A DNA stretch of 31,912 bases from Kangiellaceae bacterium (GCA_030148365.1 JASBTO010000007.1:1-31912), one strand, 5' to 3'; numbered from the stretch's first letter, positions 1 through 8,249 are shown. Notes: generated by a model not told the origin, from the sequence alone. Made by a program: numbers and translations.

Positions 1-299
1 AACGGAATCTATGCAAAACGTCCGGATATCTGGCAATTTATTACCGATGACGGGCGATTCCACCCCGAACTTCAGCCGTCTTGAGCGTTGGGTTGTGCGG
101 GTGCAATGTGAGACCTGCTATGCCGAGCGTAGCTATTTGGCGTTGGCAAGTGAAAATGAAGAGCCGCGGAATCAGCTGGGCGGGCATTCCATTACTTACC
201 GAAATGTCGTTGACGAGGACTGCGTTGGGCAGGTTACTGCGATAAAAACAGGGCTGGAACTGCCTGAAAAGCAGGGATAATAAGGGGTTAAGGCATGTA
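1..299. other. Region left of tRNA-Leu, no convincing gene
   Basis: One plus-strand reading frame of 89 codons (11-280) is open. It has only a weak GGA upstream of its ATG, and its product, with a C-x-x-C pair near residues 33-36, resembles no family I know. It would converge on the tRNA gene. I see no T-rich terminator hairpin for the tRNA transcript here, only a short CTGC/GCAG stem near 260-275. The region is best treated as intergenic with a low-probability small gene. Confidence 0.3.
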
Positions 300-386
300 T
301 GGTGCCGAGGAGAGGACTTGAACCTCCACGGGGTTACCCCCACTAGCACCTGAAGCTAGCGTGTCTACCAATTTCACCACCTCGGC
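300..386 (-). tRNA. tRNA-Leu, anticodon CAG
   Basis: Read on the minus strand, the sequence folds as a class II tRNA. The acceptor stem GCCGAGG (380-386) pairs with CCTCGGC. The D-arm contains AATTGGTAGACACG. The anticodon stem CTAGC/GCTAG encloses the loop TTCAGGT, giving anticodon CAG. A long variable arm with GGGGGTAACCCC follows, then a T-arm with GGTTCAAGTCC. The 3' CCA is encoded (300-302). The long variable arm and the overall likeness to bacterial tRNA-Leu(CAG) make the identity firm. From memory, a tRNA-Leu beside rnr-rlmB is also found in Pseudomonas. Confidence 0.97.
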
Positions 387-410
387 ATGGGATGTCATTG
401 AGACGCGCGC

Positions 411-438
411 ATTATAACTGTTGCCGGGCGCTTGTCAA
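411..438 (-). promoter_or_regulatory. Strong sigma-70 promoter of tRNA-Leu
   Basis: On the minus strand a perfect -35 TTGACA (433-438) is separated by 16 bases from a perfect -10 TATAAT (411-416). A GC-rich discriminator (GCGCGCG) follows directly, as in stringently controlled stable-RNA promoters. Transcription should start near 404, about 18 bases before the tRNA 5' end. The same -35 hexamer read on the plus strand is TTGTCA (432-437). With TAATAG at 454-459 it could serve as a weak divergent promoter for rnr. Confidence 0.85.
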
Positions 439-506
439 ATAGCTTGTGCAGACTAATAGGGATAGAATGTCGGGCAATTCCATATATTCAGGACGAACAA
501 CATTTA

Positions 507-2915
507 ATGCCCCGTAAAAAGGATACTTCCGACCCCCATGCTCAGCGGGAGGCTGAGAAATACGACAACCCCATACCCAGCCGGGAGTTCATCCTCGGCC
601 TGATGGAGGAGCGGGGCAAACCCCTGACTTTCGTTGAAATCTCCGAACATCTCCAGCTCTACGACGAGCAGGACTCCATCGCCCTGCAGCGCCGCCTGCG
701 GGCCATGGAGCGGGACGGACAGATCCTCCGCAATCGCAAGGATCATTATTGCCTGGTCGACCACACGGATCTGGTCAAGGGACGGGTGGACGGCCATCGC
801 GATGGTCATGGTTTTCTGAATCTCGACGAAAGTGATGACCGGGACTGGTTTATCTCGCCCCGGGAGATGCGCGAAGTCTTTCACGGTGATCACGTGCTGG
901 CCCGCCCCAAGGGCTATGATCGTCGGGGCCGCACCGAAGCCGCGATCGTCGAGGTGCTTGAAGACTCCATCAGCCATATCGTCGGTCGCTATTACGAAGA
1001 CAGCGGGACCGGTTTTGTGGCTGCGGACAATACCCGCATCCAGCACGATATTCTGATCGCCCCGGACGATAACCTCAACGCCGAGGAAGACCAGGTGGTG
1101 GTCGTGCGGATCACGGCCAGACCCAAAGGCAATCATGCCGCTCGCGGCGTCGTCGTGGACATTCTGGGCGACTATATGGCGCCCGGCGTCGAGATCCAGA
1201 CAGCTATCCATAATTACCAGTTACCTTTCGAGTGGCCGTCCGCCGTACAGGAAGCGGTCACCAGGCTACCGGTTGAAGTAACCGACGCGGACATCGGCGA
1301 CCGCAAGGATCTTCGGGATCTGCCGCTCCTGACGATTGACGGCGCCGATGCCCGGGATTTTGATGATGCGGTCTTTTGCCGGCCCCGGGAAGAAGGCGGC
1401 TGGACCCTGTATGTGGCCATCGCCGACGTCAGTCATTATGTCCGCCCCGGCAGTGCCCTCGACGAGGAAGCCATCAACCGGGGTAACTCGGTGTATTTCC
1501 CCAATAATGTCATTCCCATGTTGCCGGAACTGCTCAGTAACGGACTTTGCTCCCTGAACCCCGATGTCGATCGGCTGTGCATGGTGTGCGAGCTGGATTT
1601 GGATGCGCAAGGCCACATGGGCGAATACCGGTTCTACCCGGCAGTGATGCACTCGAAAGCGCGCATGACCTATTCGAAAGTCTGGGCAATCCTGGATGGG
1701 GATGAAAAACTCCGCGCTGAGTACGCGGAAGTCGTCCCTCATCTGGAAGAGCTGTACCGTCTGTTCAAGGCCCGTCTGGCGATCCGCCGGCAGCGAGGCG
1801 CCATCGAGTTCGAAACGACGGAAACCCGGATTGAATTCAATGACGAGCGCAAGATTGAGCGGATCGTGCCCGTGGTGCGCAACGACGCCCACAAGATTAT
1901 TGAAGAGTGCATGATTTGCGCCAACGTAGCCTCCGCCCAATTCCTGCTGGAATCGGAAGTACCGGCCATTTTCCGGATTCACGAGACGCCGAGCGCAGCC
2001 AAGTTGGAGGATTTCCGGGCTTTCCTCGGTGAACTGGGGTTGTTCCTGTTTGGTGGTGACTCGCCGGCACCGGCGGATTATGCCGAACTCCTGAAAAGCA
2101 TCAAGGGCCGCCCGGATGAAGAGTTGATCAGCACCATGCTGCTTCGCTCCATGATGCAGGCGGTATACAGCGCCAACAACAAGGGCCATTTTGGCCTCGC
2201 CTTTGACGCCTATACCCACTTTACCTCCCCCATCCGTCGCTACCCGGATTTGCTGGTTCACCGCATTATCAAGCAGCAACTGCGGGATGTGCATAAGAGC
2301 ACCAGCGTGCCCGGCGGACAGGCCTATGAAAAGGCCAAACTGGAACAACTTGGCGAGCATTGTTCGCTATCCGAACGCCGGGCCGACAAGGCCACCAGAG
2401 ACGTGGTGGACTGGCTCAAATGCGAATACATGCTGACCCGGGTCGGGGAGGAGTGTTGGGGTACGGTTTCGACCGTGACCAGTTTTGGTCTGTTTGTACT
2501 GCTTGACGATCTCTTTGTAGAAGGTCTGGTGCATATCAGTTCCCTCGGCGAAGACTACTTCCATTTCGATCCCACGAAAGCGCGCCTGGTGGGCGAGCAT
2601 CAGCGGGAGATTTTCAAGATTGGCCACCGGGTCAAAGTCTCGGTTGCCCGCGTGGATCTCGAAGATCGCAAGATCGATTTTGAATTGGTGGAGCGGGAAA
2701 GAACCGAACGGGACAGCAGTCCGGCCAAGGGCAAGGAGCGGCAAAAACTCTACGGCAAGGCGGACACCAAGAAAAAGGACGGCAAGAAAGCCGACGGCCG
2801 CGGTGCGGGGAAGGGCGGCAAACGGTCCGGCAAGAAACCGGTCAGTCGCCGTCAGGGCAAAAAGCCTGTCCCCAAAACCGGCGGCGGAAAGAAAACCAAG
2901 GGCCGCCAGAAATAA
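507..2915 (+). CDS. rnr: Ribonuclease R
   Basis: RNase R is a processive 3'-5' exoribonuclease that degrades structured RNA, rRNA and mRNA, and acts in trans-translation and stress. The 802-residue product has the family layout: an N-terminal winged-helix region (about 20-85), two cold-shock/OB domains, the RNB nuclease domain with the catalytic acidic motif DGADARDFDD at residues 278-287, and an S1 RNA-binding domain (about 640-735). It ends in a Lys/Arg/Gly-rich tail (about 736-802), as in E. coli RNase R. The frame is open upstream to 432, but that would need a TTG start. ATG 507 begins the conserved MPRKKD-like start and has AGGA at 490-493. rlmB follows after 36 bases, so cotranscription is likely. 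The order rnr-rlmB-rpsF is conserved in Gammaproteobacteria. Confidence 0.97.
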   Translation: MPRKKDTSDPHAQREAEKYDNPIPSREFILGLMEERGKPLTFVEISEHLQLYDEQDSIALQRRLRAMERDGQILRNRKDHYCLVDHTDLVKGRVDGHRDGHGFLNLDESDDRDWFISPREMREVFHGDHVLARPKGYDRRGRTEAAIVEVLEDSISHIVGRYYEDSGTGFVAADNTRIQHDILIAPDDNLNAEEDQVVVVRITARPKGNHAARGVVVDILGDYMAPGVEIQTAIHNYQLPFEWPSAVQEAVTRLPVEVTDADIGDRKDLRDLPLLTIDGADARDFDDAVFCRPREEGGWTLYVAIADVSHYVRPGSALDEEAINRGNSVYFPNNVIPMLPELLSNGLCSLNPDVDRLCMVCELDLDAQGHMGEYRFYPAVMHSKARMTYSKVWAILDGDEKLRAEYAEVVPHLEELYRLFKARLAIRRQRGAIEFETTETRIEFNDERKIERIVPVVRNDAHKIIEECMICANVASAQFLLESEVPAIFRIHETPSAAKLEDFRAFLGELGLFLFGGDSPAPADYAELLKSIKGRPDEELISTMLLRSMMQAVYSANNKGHFGLAFDAYTHFTSPIRRYPDLLVHRIIKQQLRDVHKSTSVPGGQAYEKAKLEQLGEHCSLSERRADKATRDVVDWLKCEYMLTRVGEECWGTVSTVTSFGLFVLLDDLFVEGLVHISSLGEDYFHFDPTKARLVGEHQREIFKIGHRVKVSVARVDLEDRKIDFELVERERTERDSSPAKGKERQKLYGKADTKKKDGKKADGRGAGKGGKRSGKKPVSRRQGKKPVPKTGGGKKTKGRQK

Positions 2916-2951
2916 CCGGTCATCTGGTCGTGGTATTACTCGGAATGCATT

Positions 2952-3695
2952 ATGAGTCTAGAAACAGTTTTCGGCCTCCACGCCGTGGAGTCCCTGATCA
3001 GAAACGCACCGGAGCGGGTCCGCAGCCTTTACGTGCAGCAGAGTCGCCACGACAAGCGCTTGCATGCGCTAGTCACCATGGCTCGCGAGGCCGGTCTGCA
3101 TCCCCGGCAAACCGAGCGGGAGGAGCTGGATGAGATGGCGGACGGCCGCCACCAGGGCGTAGTCGCACGCTGCGAGGCTGGCGGACGGCAATATCATGAA
3201 AAGGATATTCCGTCCCTGTTGGCGGGGCTTGATGAGCCGCCATTTGTGCTCGTCCTCGATGGCGTGACCGATCCCCACAACCTTGGTGCCTGCCTGCGCA
3301 GCGCCGATGCCGCCGGCGTACATCTGGTAATCGCACCCAAGGACAAGTCGGTGGGCCTGACGCCGGTGGTTCGCAAAGTAGCCTGCGGGGCCGCAGAGAC
3401 CATACCCTTTATTCAGGTCACCAATCTGGTTCGCGCCCTCGAGCACTTGAAGAAAGCCGGCATTTGGATTGCCGGCGCGGCCGGCGAAGCGGAGCAGGAG
3501 TTGTACCAGGCCGATCTCAAGGGCCCCATTGCGGTTGCCCTGGGTGCGGAAGGCGCCGGATTGCGGCGCCTGACCCGAGAGCATTGCGATTTTCTGATAA
3601 AAATCCCCATGGCAGGCAGCGTCTCCAGCCTGAATGTCTCCGTCGCTACCGGCATTTTTCTGTTTGAAGTGGTCCGGCGTCGCCGGCAGACCTGA
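2952..3695 (+). CDS. rlmB: 23S rRNA (guanosine-2'-O)-methyltransferase RlmB
   Basis: A TrmH-type SPOUT methyltransferase that 2'-O-methylates G2251 in the peptidyl-transferase P-loop of 23S rRNA, using S-adenosylmethionine. The 247-residue length matches E. coli RlmB (243). Visible motifs are an N-terminal substrate-binding domain starting ETVFGLHAVE, motif 1 NLGACLRS at 110-117, motif 2 GAEGAGL near 198, and motif 3 SVSSLNVSVA near 223-232, which forms the trefoil knot. The ribosome-binding site before ATG 2952 is weak, which suggests translation partly depends on readthrough from rnr 36 bases upstream. Neighbours (rnr upstream, rpsF operon downstream) are the usual ones. Identity is secure. 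Confidence 0.97.
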   Translation: MSLETVFGLHAVESLIRNAPERVRSLYVQQSRHDKRLHALVTMAREAGLHPRQTEREELDEMADGRHQGVVARCEAGGRQYHEKDIPSLLAGLDEPPFVLVLDGVTDPHNLGACLRSADAAGVHLVIAPKDKSVGLTPVVRKVACGAAETIPFIQVTNLVRALEHLKKAGIWIAGAAGEAEQELYQADLKGPIAVALGAEGAGLRRLTREHCDFLIKIPMAGSVSSLNVSVATGIFLFEVVRRRRQT

Positions 3696-3712
3696 GGCCC
3701 TGCAGGTTCTGA

Positions 3713-3741
3713 TTGCAATTCAGGGGCTGTTTCTTTAGAAT
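3713..3741 (+). promoter_or_regulatory. Candidate sigma-70 promoter of the rpsF operon
   Basis: TTGCAA (3713-3718), a 17-base spacer, then TAGAAT (3736-3741). It lies just after the rlmB stop and gives a predicted start near 3748 and a leader of about 130 bases. This is the best hexamer pair in the gap. The call is by consensus only. Confidence 0.6.
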
Positions 3742-3749
3742 ACCGCGCT

Positions 3750-3805
3750 CTTTCGCCTGGACTGACCGTCAGTCCCTGCTCTGACCGGCAGACTAATCGC
3801 GAAAG
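3750..3805 (+). promoter_or_regulatory. Structured 5' leader of rpsF, candidate S6:S18 autoregulatory element
   Basis: The leader can fold as a closed multi-branch element. CTTTCGC (3750-3756) pairs with GCGAAAG (3799-3805). Inside it, GGACTGA (3759-3765) pairs perfectly with TCAGTCC (3769-3775) around the loop CCG, and CTGC (3776-3779) pairs with GCAG (3788-3791). The heptamer CTGACCG occurs twice (3762-3768, 3781-3787). Known rpsF leaders bind the S6:S18 complex through a CCG-containing element, so autoregulation is a reasonable inference. I could not confirm that the known motif geometry is met. A small hairpin TAAGG-AGA-CCTTA (3867-3879) also covers the rpsF Shine-Dalgarno. Confidence 0.5.
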
Positions 3806-3879
3806 ACTACAATCTGGTTTAGCTCCTTGCTGCCGTCTATAAACAAGCGCGGTGGCTGGAAAACCGTAAGGAGACCTTA

Positions 3880-4359
3880 ATGAGACACTACGAAATCGTA
3901 TTTCTGGTGCACCCCGATCAGTCTGATCAGGTGCCAAGCATGATCGAACGCTACACCGGTATCATTACCGAAGCAGGTGGCACCGTTCATCGCCTGGAAG
4001 ACTGGGGCCGCCGTCAGCTCGCCTACCCAATCAACAAGTTGCACAAAGCCCACTATGTTCTGATGAACGTGGAAGCCGGCTATGACGCAATCGAAGAGCT
4101 GGAAAATGTTTTCAAATTCAACGACGCAATCCTTCGCAACATGATCATGCGTACCAAGCAGGCCATTACCGAAGCTTCTCCGATGGCCAAGGCCAAAGAA
4201 GAGCAGGATAGCCGTTCGCGCAGTGATTCCCGGGATAACGCTCGCTCTGAGTCTGACGACTCTGCGAAAGAAAAGCCCGCGACTGAAGACAAGAAAGTTG
4301 CTGCCGAAAAAGCTGAAGAGAAAGCCGAAAAGCCCGCTGACGAAGCCAGTGCCGAGTAA
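3880..4359 (+). CDS. rpsF: 30S ribosomal protein bS6
   Basis: bS6 sits on the platform of the 30S subunit as a heterodimer with bS18. The start MRHYEIVFLVHPDQSDQV, the segment WGRRQLAYPI and the hydrophobic pattern over residues 1-100 are diagnostic. The product has 159 residues, longer than E. coli bS6 (about 131-135). The extra length is a C-terminal tail (about 105-159), first Ser/Arg/Asp-rich and then made of Lys/Glu/Ala repeats, likely disordered. ATG 3880 is preceded by AAGGAG (3868-3873), partly masked in a hairpin. First gene of rpsF-rpsR-rplI. No priB lies between rpsF and rpsR, unlike in enterobacteria. Confidence 0.97.
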   Translation: MRHYEIVFLVHPDQSDQVPSMIERYTGIITEAGGTVHRLEDWGRRQLAYPINKLHKAHYVLMNVEAGYDAIEELENVFKFNDAILRNMIMRTKQAITEASPMAKAKEEQDSRSRSDSRDNARSESDDSAKEKPATEDKKVAAEKAEEKAEKPADEASAE

Positions 4360-4388
4360 GCTGACGCCCGAATCTGAAGGAGAATCAC

Positions 4389-4616
4389 ATGTCACGTTAT
4401 TTCCGTCGTCGTAAATTTTGCCGCTTCACAGCGGAAGGCGTTACCGAGATCGATTACAAGGATCTGGCAACCCTGAAAAACTACATCACCGAGACCGGCA
4501 AAATTGTGCCGAGCCGCATCACGGGCACCAAGGCGAAGTACCAGCGTCAGCTGGCCAGCGCCGTCAAGCGAGCGCGTTTCCTGGCTCTGCTGCCTTACAC
4601 TGACAGCCACGAATAA
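4389..4616 (+). CDS. rpsR: 30S ribosomal protein bS18
   Basis: bS18 binds 16S rRNA on the platform together with bS6. At 75 residues it has the normal length. The start MSRYFRRRKFCRFTAEG, the segment IDYKDLATLKNYI and the basic stretch SRITGTKAKYQRQLA match the family almost throughout. A strong GAAGGAG lies a few bases before ATG 4389. It follows rpsF by 29 bases and precedes rplI by 40, in the same transcription unit. Confidence 0.98.
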   Translation: MSRYFRRRKFCRFTAEGVTEIDYKDLATLKNYITETGKIVPSRITGTKAKYQRQLASAVKRARFLALLPYTDSHE

Positions 4617-4656
4617 GCGGCTTCCTACCAGTATCGAATTTTAAGGGGAAAGCACA

Positions 4657-5106
4657 ATGGATATCATTCTGCTGGAAAAGATCCACAATCTTGGCGACCT
4701 CGGTGACAAGGTCACGGTTGCCGCTGGTTTTGGCCGTAACTTCCTGATACCTAAAGGGAAAGCGGTTCCTGCCACAGAAGACAACGTAAAAATGTTCGAA
4801 CAGCGTCGCGCTGAGCTGGAAGCCAAGGCAGCGGCTGATTTGGCGGCTGCCGAAGCGCGCGCCGAAAAGTTGAACGGTATGGTTGTTACCATCTCGTCCA
4901 AAGCTGGCGACGAAGGCAAACTGTTCGGCTCTATTGGCACCCAGGATATCGCCGATGCGGTTAACGCCGAAGGCGTTGAACTGGTGAAAAAAGAAGTCCG
5001 TATGCCTGACGGTGTACTGCGCCTGGTTGGCGAATATGACATTGACGTCTATCTGCCAAGCGACGTTCAGACCGCCATCAAGGTCGTAGTCGTCGCTGAA
5101 GAATAA
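4657..5106 (+). CDS. rplI: 50S ribosomal protein bL9
   Basis: bL9 binds 23S rRNA near the L1 stalk and helps maintain reading frame. The 149 residues equal the E. coli length. The N-terminal rRNA-binding domain (MDIILLEKIHNLGDLGD, then GFGRNFLIPKGKAVPAT) leads into a long connecting helix rich in Ala, Glu and Lys (about 45-78) and a C-terminal domain (KLFGSIGTQDIADA). AAGGGG is upstream of the ATG. This is the last gene of the operon and is followed by an intrinsic terminator. Confidence 0.98.
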   Translation: MDIILLEKIHNLGDLGDKVTVAAGFGRNFLIPKGKAVPATEDNVKMFEQRRAELEAKAAADLAAAEARAEKLNGMVVTISSKAGDEGKLFGSIGTQDIADAVNAEGVELVKKEVRMPDGVLRLVGEYDIDVYLPSDVQTAIKVVVVAEE

Positions 5107-5164
5107 GCCTCTTCAAGGCGTTAGCATCGGGTTTGCCATCAGGCATATCCGGTGCCAGAATAAG

Positions 5165-5199
5165 GCACTTGTCGGGCACGTCCGGCAAGTGCTTTTTTT
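5165..5199 (+). terminator. Intrinsic terminator of the rpsF-rpsR-rplI operon
   Basis: GCACTTGTCGG (5165-5175) pairs with CCGGCAAGTGC (5182-5192; one T-G wobble) around a 6-base loop, followed directly by seven T residues (5193-5199). It lies 58 bases after the rplI stop and 65 bases before dnaB, so dnaB must be transcribed by readthrough or from a promoter in 5200-5264 that I could not pick out. Confidence 0.9.
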
Positions 5200-5264
5200 A
5201 TGCCGCAGATAAAAAGCTGTAAATACGGCGTACTGAATTTCAACCTCCAATTTAAAGAAACCAC

Positions 5265-6635
5265 ATGGCCCAACCCGGAACAGATCGTAAAGTCCAGGAC
5301 TTGAAAGTCCCCCCCCATTCCCTCGAAGCCGAGCAGTCGGTGCTCGGCGGCGTCATGATAGACAATGATGCCTGGGATGCCGTCTCGGAAATCCTGGTCG
5401 CCGACGATTTTTATCTGAAGGAGCACCGCCAGGTGTTCCGGGCCATGACCAGCCTCGCCAATACCAGCAAGCCGCTGGACGTGATCACCCTGAGCGAATT
5501 TCTGGAGCAGCAGGATGATGCCGATGTCGGTATGGCCTATCTTGGCGAACTGGCCCGCAATACGCCCTCGGTGGCCAATGTGCGCGCCTATTCGGAAATT
5601 GTCCGTGAACGGGCTGTCTCCCGGGAACTGATCCGGGCTGCCAACGAAATTGCCGATTCCGCCTACAACCCCAAGGGCCGCCCGGTCGCCGAAATCCTCG
5701 ATTCCGCCGAAAGCCGGGTGTTTCGTATTGCCGAGCAACGCAGTACCAACAGCGAAGGGCCATCCGGGATTGAGAGCCTGCTACAGGCGACCCTCAATCG
5801 TATCGAAAAAATCAGCGAAAGCAGTGACGGCATTACCGGCCAGGCCACCGGTTTCTCTGATCTGGACGAGATGACCTCCGGACTGCAGCCCGCAGATTTG
5901 GTGATTGTCGCGGCCCGACCTTCCATGGGCAAGACCACCTTCGCCATGAATCTGGTCGAAAATGTCGCCCTCTCGCAGAAGAGCCCGGTGCTGGTGTTCA
6001 GTCTCGAAATGCCGAGCGAATCCCTGATTATGCGATCCCTGTCTTCTCTCGGACGTATCGACCAGAGCCGATTGCGGACCGGCCGTTTGCACGATGATGA
6101 CTGGGCGCGGCTGACCGGCGCCTTCAATCAACTCAAACAGCAGGGCAATCTGTTCATCGATGATGCGCCCGGACTGTCGCCATCGGAAGTGCGCGCACGC
6201 GCGCGGCGGGTCGTGCGGGAACATGGCCCGTTGAGCATGATTATGGTGGATTACCTGCAGTTGATGCAGGTGCCGGGCATGTCGGATAACCGGACCCAGG
6301 AGGTTTCTGAAATCTCCCGGTCCCTGAAATCACTCGCCAAAGAGTTGAACGTGCCGGTGGTAGCCCTTTCCCAGCTCAACCGGTCTCTGGAGCAACGCTC
6401 CGACCGGCGGCCGGTGATGTCGGATTTGCGGGAATCAGGCGCCATCGAGCAGGATGCGGATTTGATCATGTTCATCTACCGGGATGAGGTCTACAAGCCG
6501 GAAACCGAGCACAAGGGCGTCGCTGAAATTATCATCGGCAAACAGCGGAATGGTCCCATCGGCACCATCAACCTCGCCTTCCAGGGCAAGTACACCCGGT
6601 TTGACAACCTGGCCCACAGTGATTACGAGGCCTAG
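5265..6635 (+). CDS. dnaB: Replicative DNA helicase DnaB
   Basis: DnaB is the hexameric 5'-3' helicase that unwinds DNA at the replication fork and recruits primase. The 456-residue product has the N-terminal domain (HSLEAEQSVLGGVMIDNDAW) and the RecA-like C-terminal domain. The latter carries Walker A ARPSMGKT at 217-224, Walker B-like MIMVDYLQLM, and the DnaB segment VVALSQLNRSLEQR followed by DLRESGAIEQDAD. There is no intein in the helicase domain. It lies downstream of the rplI terminator and upstream of alr, the usual Gammaproteobacterial order. The ribosome-binding site is weak (AAAGAAA). Confidence 0.97.
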   Translation: MAQPGTDRKVQDLKVPPHSLEAEQSVLGGVMIDNDAWDAVSEILVADDFYLKEHRQVFRAMTSLANTSKPLDVITLSEFLEQQDDADVGMAYLGELARNTPSVANVRAYSEIVRERAVSRELIRAANEIADSAYNPKGRPVAEILDSAESRVFRIAEQRSTNSEGPSGIESLLQATLNRIEKISESSDGITGQATGFSDLDEMTSGLQPADLVIVAARPSMGKTTFAMNLVENVALSQKSPVLVFSLEMPSESLIMRSLSSLGRIDQSRLRTGRLHDDDWARLTGAFNQLKQQGNLFIDDAPGLSPSEVRARARRVVREHGPLSMIMVDYLQLMQVPGMSDNRTQEVSEISRSLKSLAKELNVPVVALSQLNRSLEQRSDRRPVMSDLRESGAIEQDADLIMFIYRDEVYKPETEHKGVAEIIIGKQRNGPIGTINLAFQGKYTRFDNLAHSDYEA

Positions 6636-6686
6636 CGATCCGGGCTCGGTGTCCATGCTGACTCAGGGCAAGGCAGAAACCTGACC

Positions 6687-7793
6687 ATGCGCGCGACCAA
6701 AGCCTGTATCAGTCTCGATGCTATCCGTCATAATTTCGCGACCCTCCGGGCGCAGGTCGGCGATGCGCGCATCATGGCGGTGGTCAAGGCCGACGCCTAT
6801 GGCCATGGTCTGGTACCGGTCGCGCGGGCATTGCCCCAGGCCGATATCTTCGCCGTTGCCAGCCTCGAAGAAGCCGTGGAACTGCGGCAGGCCGGAATTG
6901 ACCAGCGTATTCTGATGCTGGAAGGCTTTTTCCACGCCGACGAACTCCCCGAAATTTTCGCCCAGGAACTGGAAGTGGTCGTCCATCATGACGCCCAGAT
7001 TGAAGCTCTTGAAGCGCTCGATTCCGGCAACATCCAGGTCTGGCTGAAGCTGGATACCGGGATGAATCGTCTCGGCTTCAGGCCGTCGGAGGCCATAGAA
7101 GCCCTGAAGCGGCTCAGGGCCTGCCAGGCCGTGCGTGAGCCGGTGTTTTGTATGTCCCATTTCGCCAATGCCGACGAACCCGATGAGGGCTTCGCGGGGG
7201 CTCAGTTACAGGACTTTCTCGACCATGTCGAAGAGTCGACGCCGCCCTCAGGTTGCCGGTGGCGCAGTATCGCCAACTCGGCAGCCATTCTCACCCAACC
7301 TGACGCCCATCTGGAGTTGGTCCGGCCGGGGCTCGCCTTGTACGGTTGTTCGCCACTGCCGGGGAAAACCGGCACTGACCATGGTCTGATCCCGGTGATG
7401 ACCCTTGAGTCGAAACTGTTTGCCATCAAACCGGTCAACAAGGGCGAGAGTGTCGGTTATGGCCGTAGCTGGCAGGCGCAGGAAGATACCCGGGTCGGTC
7501 TGGTGGCTATCGGTTACGGCGACGGCTACCCACGCCACGCCCGCTCCGGCACGCCCGTGTGGGTCAATGGTCGTCGGGTCCCCCTCGCGGGACGAATTTC
7601 CATGGACATGCTGGCGGTGGATCTGGGGCCGGATTCAAACGACCGGATTGGCGATCGGGTGGTATTGTGGGGGCCTGAATTGCCCGCCGAGACGGTTGCC
7701 GAACATGCCGATACGATCAGTTACACCCTGCTTTGCGGCGTAACCCGGCGGGTCTATTTCGAGTACCGATCCAGGGAGACGGAGGCAAACTGA
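6687..7793 (+). CDS. alr: Alanine racemase
   Basis: Pyridoxal-phosphate enzyme interconverting L- and D-alanine, supplying D-Ala for peptidoglycan. The 368-residue product has the PLP lysine motif AVVKADAYGHG with Lys34, and the second catalytic base Tyr258 in VGYGRSW. The barrel segments KLDTGMNRLGF and ANSAAIL and the C-terminal beta domain (GDGYPRH, GRISMDML) are typical of Alr. The start at 6687 gives the expected family N-terminus. It follows dnaB by 51 bases; the next gene starts 3 bases after its stop. The cytoplasmic housekeeping role is secure. Confidence 0.97.
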   Translation: MRATKACISLDAIRHNFATLRAQVGDARIMAVVKADAYGHGLVPVARALPQADIFAVASLEEAVELRQAGIDQRILMLEGFFHADELPEIFAQELEVVVHHDAQIEALEALDSGNIQVWLKLDTGMNRLGFRPSEAIEALKRLRACQAVREPVFCMSHFANADEPDEGFAGAQLQDFLDHVEESTPPSGCRWRSIANSAAILTQPDAHLELVRPGLALYGCSPLPGKTGTDHGLIPVMTLESKLFAIKPVNKGESVGYGRSWQAQEDTRVGLVAIGYGDGYPRHARSGTPVWVNGRRVPLAGRISMDMLAVDLGPDSNDRIGDRVVLWGPELPAETVAEHADTISYTLLCGVTRRVYFEYRSRETEAN

Positions 7794-7795
7794 TT

Positions 7796-8203
7796 ATGGT
7801 GGCAATGATTTCAGTAGATTCGCAAGGGCAGGGCCTCGTGCCTTTCACCGACAAGGTCCGTGAGCAGGTTCAGCAGTCCGGGATCGAGGACGGGCTCTGC
7901 ACATTGTTTGTCCGTCATACATCCTGCAGCTTGCTCATACAGGAAAACGCCGACCCGTCGGCGCGCCGGGACCTCGAGTCCTGGCTGAACCGGTTGGTGC
8001 CCGAGGCGGATCCTCTCTATACGCATACGGCGGAGGGCCCGGATGACATGCCGGCCCATATCAAGGCCGCGCTTACCGCGACCTCCCTTGCTATTCCCGT
8101 GGCCGACGGGCAACTGGTGCTCGGCACCTGGCAGGGTATTTACCTGTGGGAACATCGCCATCAGCCCCATCGCCGCCAGATCGCGATCCATATCGGGGAC
8201 TGA
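7796..8203 (+). CDS. YjbQ-family protein (UPF0047)
   Basis: A 135-residue member of the YjbQ/UPF0047 family, whose members often carry the label secondary thiamine-phosphate synthase; the true reaction is poorly established. The family signatures are all present: FVRHTSCSLLIQENADPSAR, HTAEGPDDMPAHIKAAL, and LGTWQGIYLWEHR near the C-terminus, with several conserved His residues in the putative metal/active site. The frame is open further upstream into alr, but ATG 7796 has GGAGG (7781-7785) ten bases before it and lies 3 bases after the alr stop, implying cotranscription. ATG 7805 is a second in-frame option. Confidence 0.9.
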   Translation: MVAMISVDSQGQGLVPFTDKVREQVQQSGIEDGLCTLFVRHTSCSLLIQENADPSARRDLESWLNRLVPEADPLYTHTAEGPDDMPAHIKAALTATSLAIPVADGQLVLGTWQGIYLWEHRHQPHRRQIAIHIGD

Positions 8204-8249
8204 CGGATTTCCGACGCGCCAGTGACAACTAACAACAAGAGAGTAATTA

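Noticed and set aside
11..280. Open frame of 89 codons on the plus strand left of the tRNA
   Set aside because: Weak start context, no recognisable family and no supporting neighbours; kept only as a note on the region.
432..506. Upstream extension of rnr from a TTG codon
   Set aside because: It would overlap the tRNA promoter, has no ribosome-binding site and adds residues not typical of RNase R; ATG 507 fits better.
1266..2360. Long minus-strand frame (364 codons) inside rnr
   Set aside because: Shadow of the GC-rich rnr coding frame; no start signal and no family resemblance.
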